Of a DNA stretch of 35,740 bases, positions 14,775 to 23,551 are shown piece after piece. Both the position numbers and the translations under genes were made by a program. Below the pieces are notes generated by a model. That model worked only from the letters and a program-made list of their open reading frames with translations, was not told where the DNA came from and did not search any database. The DNA is from a virus: IMG/VR virus record IMGVR_UViG_3300025896_000085, positions 1 to 35,740 of that record. One strand, written 5' to 3'. The number at the start of each line of letters is the position of its first letter. The first letter of the stretch is position 1.

Positions 14775-16739
14775 TTATATTCCTAACGTTCCTCTTAAAG
14801 ATTCTGTATTCCAGACATCACGTCTTTTTTTGTTGTCACTCTCTAATAAATACGGTTCTGATGTAGATGATATATCAGGTCTAGTTGCTAATCCTGTTCC
14901 TAAAACAGTTCCAACATTAGTATTTAAGTTTAATGATGAGGCTAATGCCCTGTTTGTTTTAGTAGGTAAATTCCTACGATTAGGTATATCAAGTATTGTT
15001 AAATTAACGCTAGGTTCATCTTTTACAGTTTTTGTTGGTGGTTTTACCGTTTCATCCACTACTTCTTCATCAACCACTTCATCTATTGGAACTTCATCAA
15101 CAGGCAACTCATCAACAGGTACTTCATCAACAGGTGGATTTACTGTTATAGGTTCTACTGTTGGATCAGATATTGGTGGTTTTATATCAGGAGGTGGAGT
15201 AACCGTAATTGGTTCTACCGTTGGATCAGTTGTTGGTGGAATTTTAGGGTTATTAATTAAATCTAGTATGTCTTGATCTGTAGTAGTTGAAGGTACAGTT
15301 GTTGTAGATGTATCTGTCGTTGAAGGTACGGTTGTTGTCGATGTGTCTATTGTTGTAGGCGTAGTTACTGGTGTTGTAACAGGTGTTGTAGTTGTGTCAA
15401 CAGCATCTGGCACAGTTACAGGCGTTGTTACTGGCGGTGTAACTACAGGTGTTGTTGGTAAATTAGGGTCAACAATTGGAAATACTAAATCAAGTAAATC
15501 TTGATCAGGCGGTGTTGTTACTGGCGGTGTAGGCGTTGTTTCTAAATCAGGTAAATCGGTAGGAGTCTCTGTAGTATCTGTTAATGGAGGTTCAGTTGTA
15601 TCTGTTGTTGATGGTGGCGTTATAGATGTATCTGCATCTGAAGGTTGTGAAATTGTTACTGTGGCATTTCCTGTACTAGCAACTAAAGTAGGGGGAGTAT
15701 TAATAGTTTCATTCTTTTTTAACTCATCTGCAATTTGTTGCAAACGAGCTTCATCTTCAGCTTGAATTCGAGCATCTTCTTCGGCTTTTAAACGAACACG
15801 TTCAGCTTCTTCTTGTTGACGTTGAATTTCTGCAAGTCGAGCTTCTTCTTTTAGTTTTTCTTCAAGAGCTATCTTTTCCAACCGTTGTTGTTCAGCAATT
15901 CTTTCTTGTTCTGCCCTTGTTTCCGCAGCGACCCGATCTTCTTCTTGTTTTCTTTCTAATTCTTTTCTTTCTTTTTCTGCTTCTATTTGTCTACGTGTTT
16001 CTTCTGCAACAGCTTTTGTTTTTGCTTCATAATCACGAACACTATTATTGTATTGATCAACACTATCTTTTAAACGTTGTGCTTCAGTTTGATATGCCGT
16101 ATAAGAACTATCATAAGCATCTTTATAGTTTTTTAAATTATCTGTTGATGCTCGAACAACATCAGCATAGTTTGTTGCAACCCATCGACCTTGAGTATTT
16201 GTTGTACCATTCTTGTATATTTCCCAAGCAGGATAATAAGAACCTCTATTTTTTACTTGAGGACCAACAATTACAGGACCATTAACACTATTAGGATAAT
16301 ATTTCACTCCCATTGGATTACTTTTTTGCGCTCCAAGAGAATTAGCATAGGCTTCAAAATTATTGTAATTGTTTAATTTGGTTTCATAATCAGAATATGC
16401 GGTTTTATAACCATCAAATTGTTGTTGTAACGCTGGTATCTTATTAATTAAATCATTATTAACTGCTTTTATTTGATCTTGTTGCAAAAGCATATTTGGT
16501 ACTAGATTTCTAATTACATCAAACTGTGGCATTTGCATATAATTTGAATCAAAAGCAAATGTAAAAGACGGCATTTGCGTACTAGTAATGTTTTGAAATG
16601 TGTTATTAAAACTAGTTATTTCACCAAAGTCAGGCAAAGTGCTAGTATCAAATCCACCAATACTAGGACTTGGAGTGTCATAACCAACTAATGAAACTCT
16701 TGAATTTGGATAAAGATCGTCAAATGAAAAACTAAACAT
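14775..16739 (-). CDS. rod-and-linker virion protein
   Basis: A 654-aa protein with three parts. Residues 1-237 are a Tyr/Asn-rich domain that repeats a YxxxxxxYxT helix pattern. Residues about 238-343 are an unbroken charged helix of E, R, K, A and Q, like the single alpha-helix of TolA. Residues about 348-600 are Thr/Pro/Val/Asp-rich with imperfect tandem repeats (TDTSTTTVPSTT, TDPTVEPITV, PVDEVPVDELPVDE), a flexible linker. The last 50 residues are ordered again and end ESLRGTLGI. It may be a spacer or injected protein. The repeated DNA could vary in length between relatives. Confidence 0.5.
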   Translation of the reverse strand: MFSFSFDDLYPNSRVSLVGYDTPSPSIGGFDTSTLPDFGEITSFNNTFQNITSTQMPSFTFAFDSNYMQMPQFDVIRNLVPNMLLQQDQIKAVNNDLINKIPALQQQFDGYKTAYSDYETKLNNYNNFEAYANSLGAQKSNPMGVKYYPNSVNGPVIVGPQVKNRGSYYPAWEIYKNGTTNTQGRWVATNYADVVRASTDNLKNYKDAYDSSYTAYQTEAQRLKDSVDQYNNSVRDYEAKTKAVAEETRRQIEAEKERKELERKQEEDRVAAETRAEQERIAEQQRLEKIALEEKLKEEARLAEIQRQQEEAERVRLKAEEDARIQAEDEARLQQIADELKKNETINTPPTLVASTGNATVTISQPSDADTSITPPSTTDTTEPPLTDTTETPTDLPDLETTPTPPVTTPPDQDLLDLVFPIVDPNLPTTPVVTPPVTTPVTVPDAVDTTTTPVTTPVTTPTTIDTSTTTVPSTTDTSTTTVPSTTTDQDILDLINNPKIPPTTDPTVEPITVTPPPDIKPPISDPTVEPITVNPPVDEVPVDELPVDEVPIDEVVDEEVVDETVKPPTKTVKDEPSVNLTILDIPNRRNLPTKTNRALASSLNLNTNVGTVLGTGLATRPDISSTSEPYLLESDNKKRRDVWNTESLRGTLGI

Positions 16740-16790
16740 TATTTATCCTATTCTCAAAAACCTGATTTTTTTGGGGGTGGGGAAACATAT

Positions 16791-17129
16791 TTATAATCCT
16801 AAACTTGCAACAATTTGTTGGTGAATTGTTAAATGTGTACCGAGCCAATCATAAAAATCATCTTCTTTTTTAAAGTCTACATCCAACATATTGAACGGAT
16901 TACTCAAGTCTAAGTAGCTTGCAATAGCTTGATGCTCTACTTGATGAGCTAATAACCAGTCATCTAAGTTGTTTACATTGGCATCTGTAATGGGAAATTT
17001 AGGGTAAGAACGACCTTGATCAGTCAATGTTTCCCAAAATAACAGGTGTTGTACACCATTTTCAAACAAAAACTCTCCTAATGATTCTGGATCACCAAAT
17101 TTAACAATAGAAAGAGTGTCCATATTCAT
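16791..17129 (-). CDS. conserved phage protein, unknown
   Basis: A 112-aa soluble protein. Conserved-looking blocks are LLFWETLTDQG, YPKFPITDANVNNLDDWLLAHQ and EHQAIASYL, then DDFYDWLGTHLTIHQQI. The two W-L-x-x-H-x-x-x-H/Q helices (DDWLLAHQVEH and YDWLGTHLTIHQ) look like an internal duplication. I recognise it as a protein that recurs in virion regions of environmental phages, with no assigned function. Translation is probably coupled to the 59-aa gene whose stop lies 3 nt upstream. Confidence 0.6.
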   Translation of the reverse strand: MNMDTLSIVKFGDPESLGEFLFENGVQHLLFWETLTDQGRSYPKFPITDANVNNLDDWLLAHQVEHQAIASYLDLSNPFNMLDVDFKKEDDFYDWLGTHLTIHQQIVASLGL

Positions 17130-17131
17130 AG

Positions 17132-17311
17132 TTAGTTCATCTTCAAAGCAATTGCTATTAACGATGCCACAATAAATCCAGCAGATGTAATTAAAATAGT
17201 TTCAATACGTTTTAACCGAGCGCAGATAGATTCATAACGTAATTCGCATACAGCTTCATGCGTATTTAACTTTGCTCTTGTTTCATCAATCAAAAATGCT
17301 GTATTTTCCAT
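17132..17311 (-). CDS. small helical anchor protein
   Basis: A 59-aa protein. The front is a charged helix with ETRAKLNTHEAVCELRYESI, a pattern found in many small phage proteins, followed by a C-terminal membrane helix (about 38-57, TILITSAGFIVASLIAIAL). The topology resembles the XhlA-like membrane anchors or accessory lysis proteins, but it lies among tail genes, so a role in virion assembly or entry is also possible. The ATG lies just after the stop of the 182-aa gene. Confidence 0.6.
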   Translation of the reverse strand: MENTAFLIDETRAKLNTHEAVCELRYESICARLKRIETILITSAGFIVASLIAIALKMN

Positions 17312-17313
17312 AT

Positions 17314-17862
17314 TTACACCGCATAGTAAGGTATCTTGACGGTAGTTCCGTTCAAGAGTATTGAGATATATCCTGCTGGCACTAATGGTAAACTGGATGT
17401 AGCAAAAGTGGCTGACGCACCCGTAGTAGCTGATATATTTGCACCAGCTAAAGTCACGTTTCCTAAACTTGTGACTGTAGAACCTAAAGTAATGGTTGTA
17501 TTGCCAATAATAACGTTGCTATTTGCTAAACCGTTATTAGGAATGGTAACTGAGGCTGTAACTGCACTAGTATTATTAGCATACATATAGCCTGTTAAGC
17601 TAGTAACAGTTAATGTAGTAATGTTGGTTGTGTCTCCCCCATCTACTTTTTGCCAAACAGAACCGTTGAATACCGCCCAATCACCAACACCCCAAAGTGT
17701 AACTCCATTAAGGTTAGTTGACCCTGCTACGGATACAACGTAATAGTCTCCCTTAGTTCCAACGCTTGACACTAACGTAGGATTATTTGTTGAGGCATCC
17801 CACGTTCCTCGATAGTTCAAAGAACCGAGAGCATTAGAAACTGATGAGACTGTCTTTAACAT
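17314..17862 (-). CDS. tail-fibre-like protein, short
   Basis: A 182-aa protein. Its first 75 residues (LNYRGTWDASTNNPTLVSSV, then GDYYVVSVAGSTNLNGV and GDWAVFNGSVWQKVDGGD) match a head-binding or linker module that is frequent at the N-terminus of phage tail fibres. The rest is Thr/Asn/Val repeats (NSNVIIGNTTITLG) like the start of the S74 fibre at 18672-20285. It probably forms a small fibre or a fibre base. There is no chaperone domain of its own. Its start follows the stop of the previous gene directly. Confidence 0.6.
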   Translation of the reverse strand: MLKTVSSVSNALGSLNYRGTWDASTNNPTLVSSVGTKGDYYVVSVAGSTNLNGVTLWGVGDWAVFNGSVWQKVDGGDTTNITTLTVTSLTGYMYANNTSAVTASVTIPNNGLANSNVIIGNTTITLGSTVTSLGNVTLAGANISATTGASATFATSSLPLVPAGYISILLNGTTVKIPYYAV

Positions 17863-18195
17863 TTAGCTTCCATCCCCAGGAGTTATGTAGATAGTTGTAC
17901 TTGATGAGGCATTGGCAGAGAAAAACGCATTAGGAATAAATGTCAGTATTTCATCTGTGCCTGGCAACAGAGGTAAACAATTTGCCACAGTTCCCGTTGG
18001 TGTATTAGCACCTGTAGCAGCAATGGTTGCATTAGCACCAAACCCTAAGAAAGCTGTAATTGAACCTGAATTAATAATGCGATATTGATTACCACCAAGC
18101 GTAGATGATATAGCCTGTACAGCAGCAGGAGCTGGTGTAGTAGCAGTAATCACAATTGTGTTACCAGTTACAGTAAAGGGAGCATTGACACTCAT
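17863..18195 (-). CDS. small beta-rich virion protein, paralogue 2
   Basis: A 110-aa beta-rich protein: NQYRIINSGSITAFLGFGAN, then a central loop, LPLLPGTDEILTFIPN and an end STTIYITPGDGS. The plan and C-terminal motif are shared with the gene at 8388-8732, so these look like paralogues on either side of the ejection-protein block. Likely a tail-tip or decoration protein; not proven. It starts in an ATGA overlap with the small GTG gene upstream. Confidence 0.6.
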   Translation of the reverse strand: MSVNAPFTVTGNTIVITATTPAPAAVQAISSTLGGNQYRIINSGSITAFLGFGANATIAATGANTPTGTVANCLPLLPGTDEILTFIPNAFFSANASSSTTIYITPGDGS

Positions 18196-18344
18196 TGCAC
18201 GGTTTCCTCTTGTTTAGGTACTTGTGGATTAGCTTGTTCTTTAATCTTTTGCAATAACATCCAAGCACCTGATTTAGTCGGTAATTCACCTAAAACTTGT
18301 AAAGCAAAATTTACTTCTTCTATTGTCAAATCTAATTTAATCAC
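18192..18344 (-). CDS. 50-aa helical phage protein (GTG start)
   Basis: A short gene of 50 codons starting with GTG, preceded by AAGGGG. The product begins IKLDLTIEEVNFALQVLGEL and continues PTKSGAWMLLQKIKEQA. This is a pattern I recognise from many phages: two helices with a GELPxxxxxxLLxKIxxQ core. It lies among tail genes and ends in an ATGA overlap with the next. Function unknown; the size and helices would suit a tail or assembly accessory. Confidence 0.65.
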   Translation of the reverse strand: MIKLDLTIEEVNFALQVLGELPTKSGAWMLLQKIKEQANPQVPKQEETVQ

Positions 18345-18369
18345 GGTTATCCCCTTCAGTTGTTAAAAA

Positions 18370-18672
18370 TTACGCAGTTGTCCAAGGTGTTCCTGTTGCA
18401 GTAACAGGATTCTTGAGTAACTCAATCTGTTGTGCTAATGATGCCTCTGTTGCATCTTTGTCTACTCCACTTGTCCAACACCAATCCAAGACTTCTGCCA
18501 TAGTTACATCTGCATAAGGTACTGTAGGTGTGCCATCTGCCCATGAACAAGTTGAGTAAGTAGATGTAGTGTATTCGCCATCGACAGCATTGCATTGCCA
18601 ATGCGCCGTAGTTATAAAACCATTTGCAGTTTCATAGTTTGTCTGTGATACATTCCATGTAAAAGTTGCCAT
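18370..18672 (-). CDS. conserved phage protein, unknown domain
   Basis: A 100-aa protein. It has a beta-rich first half (ATFTWNVSQTNYETANGFIT, THWQCNAVDGEY with a CSWADG loop) and a helical second half (YADVTMAEVLDWCWTSGVDK). The W-x-x-x-Q...AHW...YTT pattern is one I know from phage virion regions without function. It overlaps the start of the S74 fibre gene by one base, and may be attached to the fibre or assist it. Confidence 0.6.
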   Translation of the reverse strand: MATFTWNVSQTNYETANGFITTAHWQCNAVDGEYTTSTYSTCSWADGTPTVPYADVTMAEVLDWCWTSGVDKDATEASLAQQIELLKNPVTATGTPWTTA

Positions 18673-20285
18673 TATTTATTCTCCAAAACTGTTAGTCGTG
18701 TTGTTAATGATTCTATTAATGCCTGTTGTTCTTGAATTGCTTTTGTAAGTGTCGCTACTAAAAATGACACATCAATGCCTTGAGGTTTAATGTTTCCATT
18801 GGCATCTAATGCGTCTTTTGCACCAGTAACCGCATAGGGACAAACTTCTGCTAGTTCGTGAGCAATAAAGCCTTCGCCATCAGAACCATCAGCGTTCCAC
18901 TTATAAGTAACTGGTTTAAGCAATGCCACTTTAGCCAATGCACCTGTCATTGGTGTTACTGTGTTTTTTAGGCGGTAATCAGATGTAACATTGTATGTAG
19001 TAGTTGCCGCATTAATAGCAATACTTCCAACTTGCGTTCCAGATTGATTTCTAAAATCAAAACCAAGAGCGCCATTTGTTGTAACTTGAACTTCACAAAC
19101 ATCAGATGCACCAGTACCTTTAACAACTAATTTTGCATTTGCGTTTCCAGAAGCAGGTGTAGTAAATATATTTATACCAACTAAACCAGTTTCAGTAATC
19201 TTTACACGATTTTGAATTGTTCCAACACTATCAGCAGTTCTAATTACAAATGAACTTCCACTTGTAGTATCTCTAATTCCTGCTAGCTCTACTCGACCTG
19301 AACCTGCTGACGCATTTGTTGAATTAGCAAACGCAATAGTGCTGCCTGTACCAATTCCACCAGCATCTGACCTAATCTGAAACAGAGTAGTTTCAACTGT
19401 AGTTGCACCGCCAACTATTTCAGTTTTAAAAGCAGGACTACTAGTACCTATGCCAAGATTGCCGTTTGCAAGAAGTCTAATTTTTTCATATAAAACACCG
19501 CCTGTTGCAACCATAAACCCAAGTTGTCCGTTTTGCGTTCCTGTATCAACTCCTGATGATATTGATGCTTTTACTACTGCCTCATCAAAGCCAGGGTAAT
19601 AAGGTGCAAAATCTAACATTCTAGTAATTTGACCATTACCTAATGCTTCATTAGGTTTTCTTAAAACAAGTTTTCCTACTGCACCATTAGCATTAGCGGT
19701 AAGACCTGTAACTCCAATGTCTACCACGCCAGCAGTTGAAATACGCATTTTTTCTGTATTATTTGTATACCAAGTTTGAAAATAATTAGTATTTGCGTAG
19801 TTTTGAATTTCACCTGATGAATGATTTACATTTAAACTTGCTGCTAAACCACCAGCATTTGCCAAAAACTTTAAGCCATTAAGACTTGCTAAACCTGTTC
19901 CTATGTTTACATATGTTCCATCAAAAGTGAATCCAGTACTATCACTTAATAATCCACTAGCACCTGCAAATGTTACTCGACCACTTGTTAATCCTGAATC
20001 TGTAATAGATGTTGAAGTTAATGTGGTAATATTTCCTGTAGCAATATTAGCAGTATTAGTTACAGTAATATTAGTAACATTTGCTGTAGTTACCGTTACA
20101 TTAGTAATGTTTACAGTTCCGCTACTAATCGTAGCGTTAGTTAATGTCAGATTACCAATAGTAGTAGTGGTATTCCCTAGGTAGATAGATGTATTACCCA
20201 AGGTAATGGGTGTGTTAAAGTTAGCATCTAAATTCGATAAGGGTATAGATGTTGTTGCCGTGCCAAAGGTGTATGGGACAGTCAT
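18672..20285 (-). CDS. tail fibre with S74 chaperone domain
   Basis: A 537-aa tail fibre. Residues about 20-110 are Thr/Asn/Val/Ile repeats, typical of a beta-helical shaft. The middle carries knob-like repeats (GNLGIGTSSPAFK, TGLVGINIFTTP). The end is an intramolecular chaperone of the Peptidase S74 family: SDYRLK with catalytic-type S435 and K440, followed by ALAKVALLKPVTYKWNADG, EGFIAHELAEVCPYAV and a final coiled coil. Relatives trimerise through this domain and then cut themselves at the serine. It probably recognises the host surface. The start is 2 nt after the tail hub stop. Confidence 0.88.
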   Translation of the reverse strand: MTVPYTFGTATTSIPLSNLDANFNTPITLGNTSIYLGNTTTTIGNLTLTNATISSGTVNITNVTVTTANVTNITVTNTANIATGNITTLTSTSITDSGLTSGRVTFAGASGLLSDSTGFTFDGTYVNIGTGLASLNGLKFLANAGGLAASLNVNHSSGEIQNYANTNYFQTWYTNNTEKMRISTAGVVDIGVTGLTANANGAVGKLVLRKPNEALGNGQITRMLDFAPYYPGFDEAVVKASISSGVDTGTQNGQLGFMVATGGVLYEKIRLLANGNLGIGTSSPAFKTEIVGGATTVETTLFQIRSDAGGIGTGSTIAFANSTNASAGSGRVELAGIRDTTSGSSFVIRTADSVGTIQNRVKITETGLVGINIFTTPASGNANAKLVVKGTGASDVCEVQVTTNGALGFDFRNQSGTQVGSIAINAATTTYNVTSDYRLKNTVTPMTGALAKVALLKPVTYKWNADGSDGEGFIAHELAEVCPYAVTGAKDALDANGNIKPQGIDVSFLVATLTKAIQEQQALIESLTTRLTVLENK

Positions 20286-20286
20286 A

Positions 20287-22278
20287 TTAGAACCTCACTC
20301 TCAATTCATGTTCAAATTCAAATCCGTTATAAACAAAACCTGCGCTATTTGATGTTACTGTGCAACCTAAATACTTGCCGTATTGGGAAGCATCTGATTT
20401 AAATAATTGATAACCTACGGTATCCCAACCAATTGTTACATTGCTATTATTTTTCCACAAAATAACTGTAAAATTATTGTTAGTCCAATCAATTAAACTG
20501 GTTAATACGTTAATTGGATTTTGACTCACTTCACTATCTATGGTAGCAGTTAAATCAATCGTATTGTTGCTATTTGTTGCTTCTATGGCTAATTTTAATG
20601 CTTGTTTTGTGCGTATGGGATCACCCATTGGCATCAAAGCAGTCTGTATTCTGCTAGTAATTGTATTTGCACCATCATTATACAATTTGACTAAATTATT
20701 GCCTTGTGTACCGTAAATAGTAATCTTGCCACCAACAGTCACCGAGGCAATATAACTTAAAGTATCGCCTTGACTAGTTAAAAACCATTTTTTCTCAAAA
20801 AATACGGCTTGAATATACCGATAACTCTGGGTAAAAACCGCATCATAATATCTAAAGTTAAAACACGCACAAAGGATGTTATTTACCAAAACTTGACCAG
20901 CGTAGACAGGATTTGTAAAGTCAATGTTTGGAAACAAGCCATCTAAGCTATCAGACAGTTTACTGGTCGTTGAACCAACTAAAGCGTACATTCCATAATC
21001 GTTCATAAATAGCACAGAACGGAAGTATGGAAAGATGGTATGTTGACGTTTAGAACCTACCGAGGCAGAAACGTTGGTATTAGTAAATAAGGTTGTGCCA
21101 TCGGTTTGTACTCGCACATCAGAGAATACGTTGATAGAATCATCACCAAAAATGTATAAAAAGTTATTAGCAGATAGTAATTGAGTAATGTTACCGTGTA
21201 GGGTTGAATCGGTTAATGTTAAAAAACCAGCCGATACACTTGTAAAATCGGAATAAGAACCTGCTGCGCTATAATAAATAGTTCTACCTTGCGCTATCCA
21301 CAATCTCCCACTAAAGGTAGCAATAGCAGTATTAGTTGTATTATTTATTGTGGCAGTAATGGTTGCTGCGTTAGTAAATCCACCACCACTAAGGGAAACT
21401 ACTAGGTTAGCTGAGTTAGTATACCCACTACCAAAGTTTGTCATGACCACTTGTGTGACAATATTTCCTAAAACAATGGCTGTACCTGCTGCGCCTGCGC
21501 CTCCACCGCCACTAATATTAACTGTTGGTGCGCTCGTATATCCAGCTCCACCAGTAATCACATTAATGGTGACTGTGCCTGTCTTAAAATTAAGTAAACT
21601 AGCTACTGCCGTAGCATTATTACCAGCACCATTAGCACTTGTTATGGTAACGGTTGGCGTGGTGTTATAACCTGTACCAGCGTTGGTAAGTGCAATAAAT
21701 GAAACACTATTACCACCAGTAGTTAGGAAAGATGTAGCATTAGCTTGTATACCATTAGCATTATTGGGTGCTGATATAACTACTGAAGGTGAAACGTTAT
21801 AAGCAGAGCCACCATTGCTTATAGCAACTATACCAATTGAACCTATTTCTACTAAATTAGTGCCATCCCATGAAAATAACCCGTTATTTGGGTCAATAAT
21901 CATCATAAATTCGTTATTCCATTGAGCAACTTGCACTCCAGTACCAGTAAAAGTACTAGCAGTAGCAATTGTTCCTGTAGAACCGTTAATCACGTTGTAA
22001 TATTGTGCGCTACCATTGGCATTAAAAGAAACTACATAATCCATAACGCCAATGTTAATAGAGTACAAATAGGTAGGGCTTGCAAAAGTAACAGCCGTAT
22101 TACCGCTATAAACAGCACTATAATTAGGAATAATTTTTAGATTACCAAACCCAATAGGTTGGATATTCTCAAGCCAATATAACTCTTTCTCATCAATTGA
22201 GGTGCGATTAGCTTTGGTGTTTAGTCCTGTAAATTGTTTAACAACTTGGTAGGACTTGCGCTGTTCTGCTGCTGCCAT
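20287..22278 (-). CDS. tail hub / DNA stabilisation protein with insert
   Basis: A 663-aa protein of the podovirus tail-hub or packaged-DNA-stabilisation type (like P22 gp10): the start QVVKQFTGLNTKANRTSIDE, ELYWLENIQP and GNLKIIPNYS is typical, and the second half has propeller-like blocks (IFGDDSINVFSDV, MNDYGMYALVGST). A four-fold repeat is inserted at about 148-311; each unit has a GxGY(T/N)xxPxVxI(S/T) motif, sometimes with a GGGGAG stretch. Such repeats occur in phage adhesins, so the insert may be exposed for receptor or glycan contact. It is flanked by the connector and the fibre gene. The hub call is good, exact homologue uncertain. Confidence 0.7.
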   Translation of the reverse strand: MAAAEQRKSYQVVKQFTGLNTKANRTSIDEKELYWLENIQPIGFGNLKIIPNYSAVYSGNTAVTFASPTYLYSINIGVMDYVVSFNANGSAQYYNVINGSTGTIATASTFTGTGVQVAQWNNEFMMIIDPNNGLFSWDGTNLVEIGSIGIVAISNGGSAYNVSPSVVISAPNNANGIQANATSFLTTGGNSVSFIALTNAGTGYNTTPTVTITSANGAGNNATAVASLLNFKTGTVTINVITGGAGYTSAPTVNISGGGGAGAAGTAIVLGNIVTQVVMTNFGSGYTNSANLVVSLSGGGFTNAATITATINNTTNTAIATFSGRLWIAQGRTIYYSAAGSYSDFTSVSAGFLTLTDSTLHGNITQLLSANNFLYIFGDDSINVFSDVRVQTDGTTLFTNTNVSASVGSKRQHTIFPYFRSVLFMNDYGMYALVGSTTSKLSDSLDGLFPNIDFTNPVYAGQVLVNNILCACFNFRYYDAVFTQSYRYIQAVFFEKKWFLTSQGDTLSYIASVTVGGKITIYGTQGNNLVKLYNDGANTITSRIQTALMPMGDPIRTKQALKLAIEATNSNNTIDLTATIDSEVSQNPINVLTSLIDWTNNNFTVILWKNNSNVTIGWDTVGYQLFKSDASQYGKYLGCTVTSNSAGFVYNGFEFEHELRVRF

Positions 22279-22280
22279 AA

Positions 22281-23198
22281 TTAATATGGAGAAGAATAAA
22301 CACTTGGCAAACGCCTTGTGTATACAGAATTAATAATGCTATTGATTTGCTTGAGATACTCTTGTTTAAAAATCTCAGACTCACCAAAACTTTGTTCGTA
22401 AAATTTAGCTAAATAAGCTGAATAAAACGGTACGGCAGCACTATATGGATCATTAATTGAATCATTAACGGTTGGTGTAGATAAATTTAACGGATTGGGC
22501 AATACTACGCAATCTATCTCTACTTGGTAAATCTGATCTGGAACTGGTCCAATATAAATACTATTTTGACCATAAACGCTAAATGCTAAAGGTTGACCAA
22601 TATAATTCTGCCAAAAACGTAATCTTGCACTAAAGTCTGACCATGCAAAATAATTCATGGGTAAACGTGAATTTCCCCAATATAAATTAATATTCACAAT
22701 ATCTAAGATAGTATTGCCTGAACTAGATGATAAAGGTGCAGTTCCCATGAGATTAGTTAAAGCCTCATACGAAATGTTTTCACAATTACCAACATACTGT
22801 AAAGTAGCTGTTCCATCAGCAAATGCTGTACTTGGTGGGTAATTACTATAATTATTAGTATTGTTGCCAGGATACGCTGGTGCAGTTGATCCTGATGTAC
22901 CACCAGTTATATATTGATATATAAAGATATTGCTAAATACAAATGTATTAGCTGTAACTACTGTATCTGCTAACCATTGGGTAGGATATGCTGGCGTGAC
23001 AGAATTAATGGTTGCGCTAGGTGCAACTTGACATGGCACTTGAGCAACAACGATTTCTCGTAATGCGCCAGAATCTCTTACTACACGCTCACGAGCAGAA
23101 TTGATGTTGTCAGTTAGTTGCTGATCCGTGTAAAAATTGGCATTAGCATCATGTAACAATCTACGTACTGCGGTGAGGTAACTTGACAAAGTTGCCAT
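22281..23198 (-). CDS. head-tail connector with inserted domain
   Basis: A 305-aa protein starting with a helical module (YLTAVRRLLHDANANFYTDQ and INSARERVVRDSGALR) that matches head-tail connector proteins of short-tailed phages. Between residues about 72 and 137 sits an extra domain with GTSGSTAPAYPGN and a GTATLQYVG end, a stand-alone beta module frequent in phage surface proteins. The core resumes with SYEALTNLM and ends with a helix RRLPSVY. It lies between the head genes and the tail hub, as expected. The main call rests on position and the N-terminal motif. Confidence 0.6.
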   Translation of the reverse strand: MATLSSYLTAVRRLLHDANANFYTDQQLTDNINSARERVVRDSGALREIVVAQVPCQVAPSATINSVTPAYPTQWLADTVVTANTFVFSNIFIYQYITGGTSGSTAPAYPGNNTNNYSNYPPSTAFADGTATLQYVGNCENISYEALTNLMGTAPLSSSSGNTILDIVNINLYWGNSRLPMNYFAWSDFSARLRFWQNYIGQPLAFSVYGQNSIYIGPVPDQIYQVEIDCVVLPNPLNLSTPTVNDSINDPYSAAVPFYSAYLAKFYEQSFGESEIFKQEYLKQINSIINSVYTRRLPSVYSSPY

Positions 23199-23212
23199 TT
23201 AATTTCCATCAT

Positions 23213-23551
23213 TTATGACGCTATTTTAAGGATGTTTCCCCGAACCTGCCTTTTAGCAGGTAGGGGTACTTTTTCCACCAACGGGGATAACGATTGGTCT
23301 TTTTTTGGAGGTTGGGTACTAATCTCCCATTGATCAAGAATAGCTAAAGCAGCCTCTAAATCGTTGGAAGTAAGACACCATCCCAACCTAGCCAAGTAAA
23401 CTTCTTTATTTTCGCTACCATAACCAAATACATGACGAGCAACTTCTTCAGGAATCTCTACAGTAGTGTCTTTTGGAAAAGTATAAAAAACACCACCAAG
23501 TCCATCTTTCAGTTTCTTATCAGATCGATTTGTAACATAAATCACAGTCAT
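23213..23551 (-). CDS. small head-completion-type protein
   Basis: A 112-aa protein opening MTVIYVTNRSDKKLKDGLGG and with VFYTFPKDTTVEIPEEVARHVFG, a beta-sandwich-like start, then an LARLGWCLTSNDLEAALAILDQW helix pair (split about 52-75). Proteins of this shape lie after the major capsid gene in several phages and are treated as head-tail joining or capsid accessory proteins. It overlaps the next gene by one base on the capsid side. Function inferred from place. Confidence 0.5.
   Translation of the reverse strand: MTVIYVTNRSDKKLKDGLGGVFYTFPKDTTVEIPEEVARHVFGYGSENKEVYLARLGWCLTSNDLEAALAILDQWEISTQPPKKDQSLSPLVEKVPLPAKRQVRGNILKIAS

Noticed and set aside
14830-15276. Plus-strand 148-codon frame rich in Ser, Thr and Gly
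   Set aside because: Mirror of the Thr/Pro/Asp repeat region of the leftward gene; low-complexity artefact.
15917-16285. Plus-strand 122-codon open frame opposite the rod-and-linker protein
   Set aside because: Leu/Phe/Tyr-rich composition is what the complement of an E/K/Q-rich helix gives; no ribosome site or motif.
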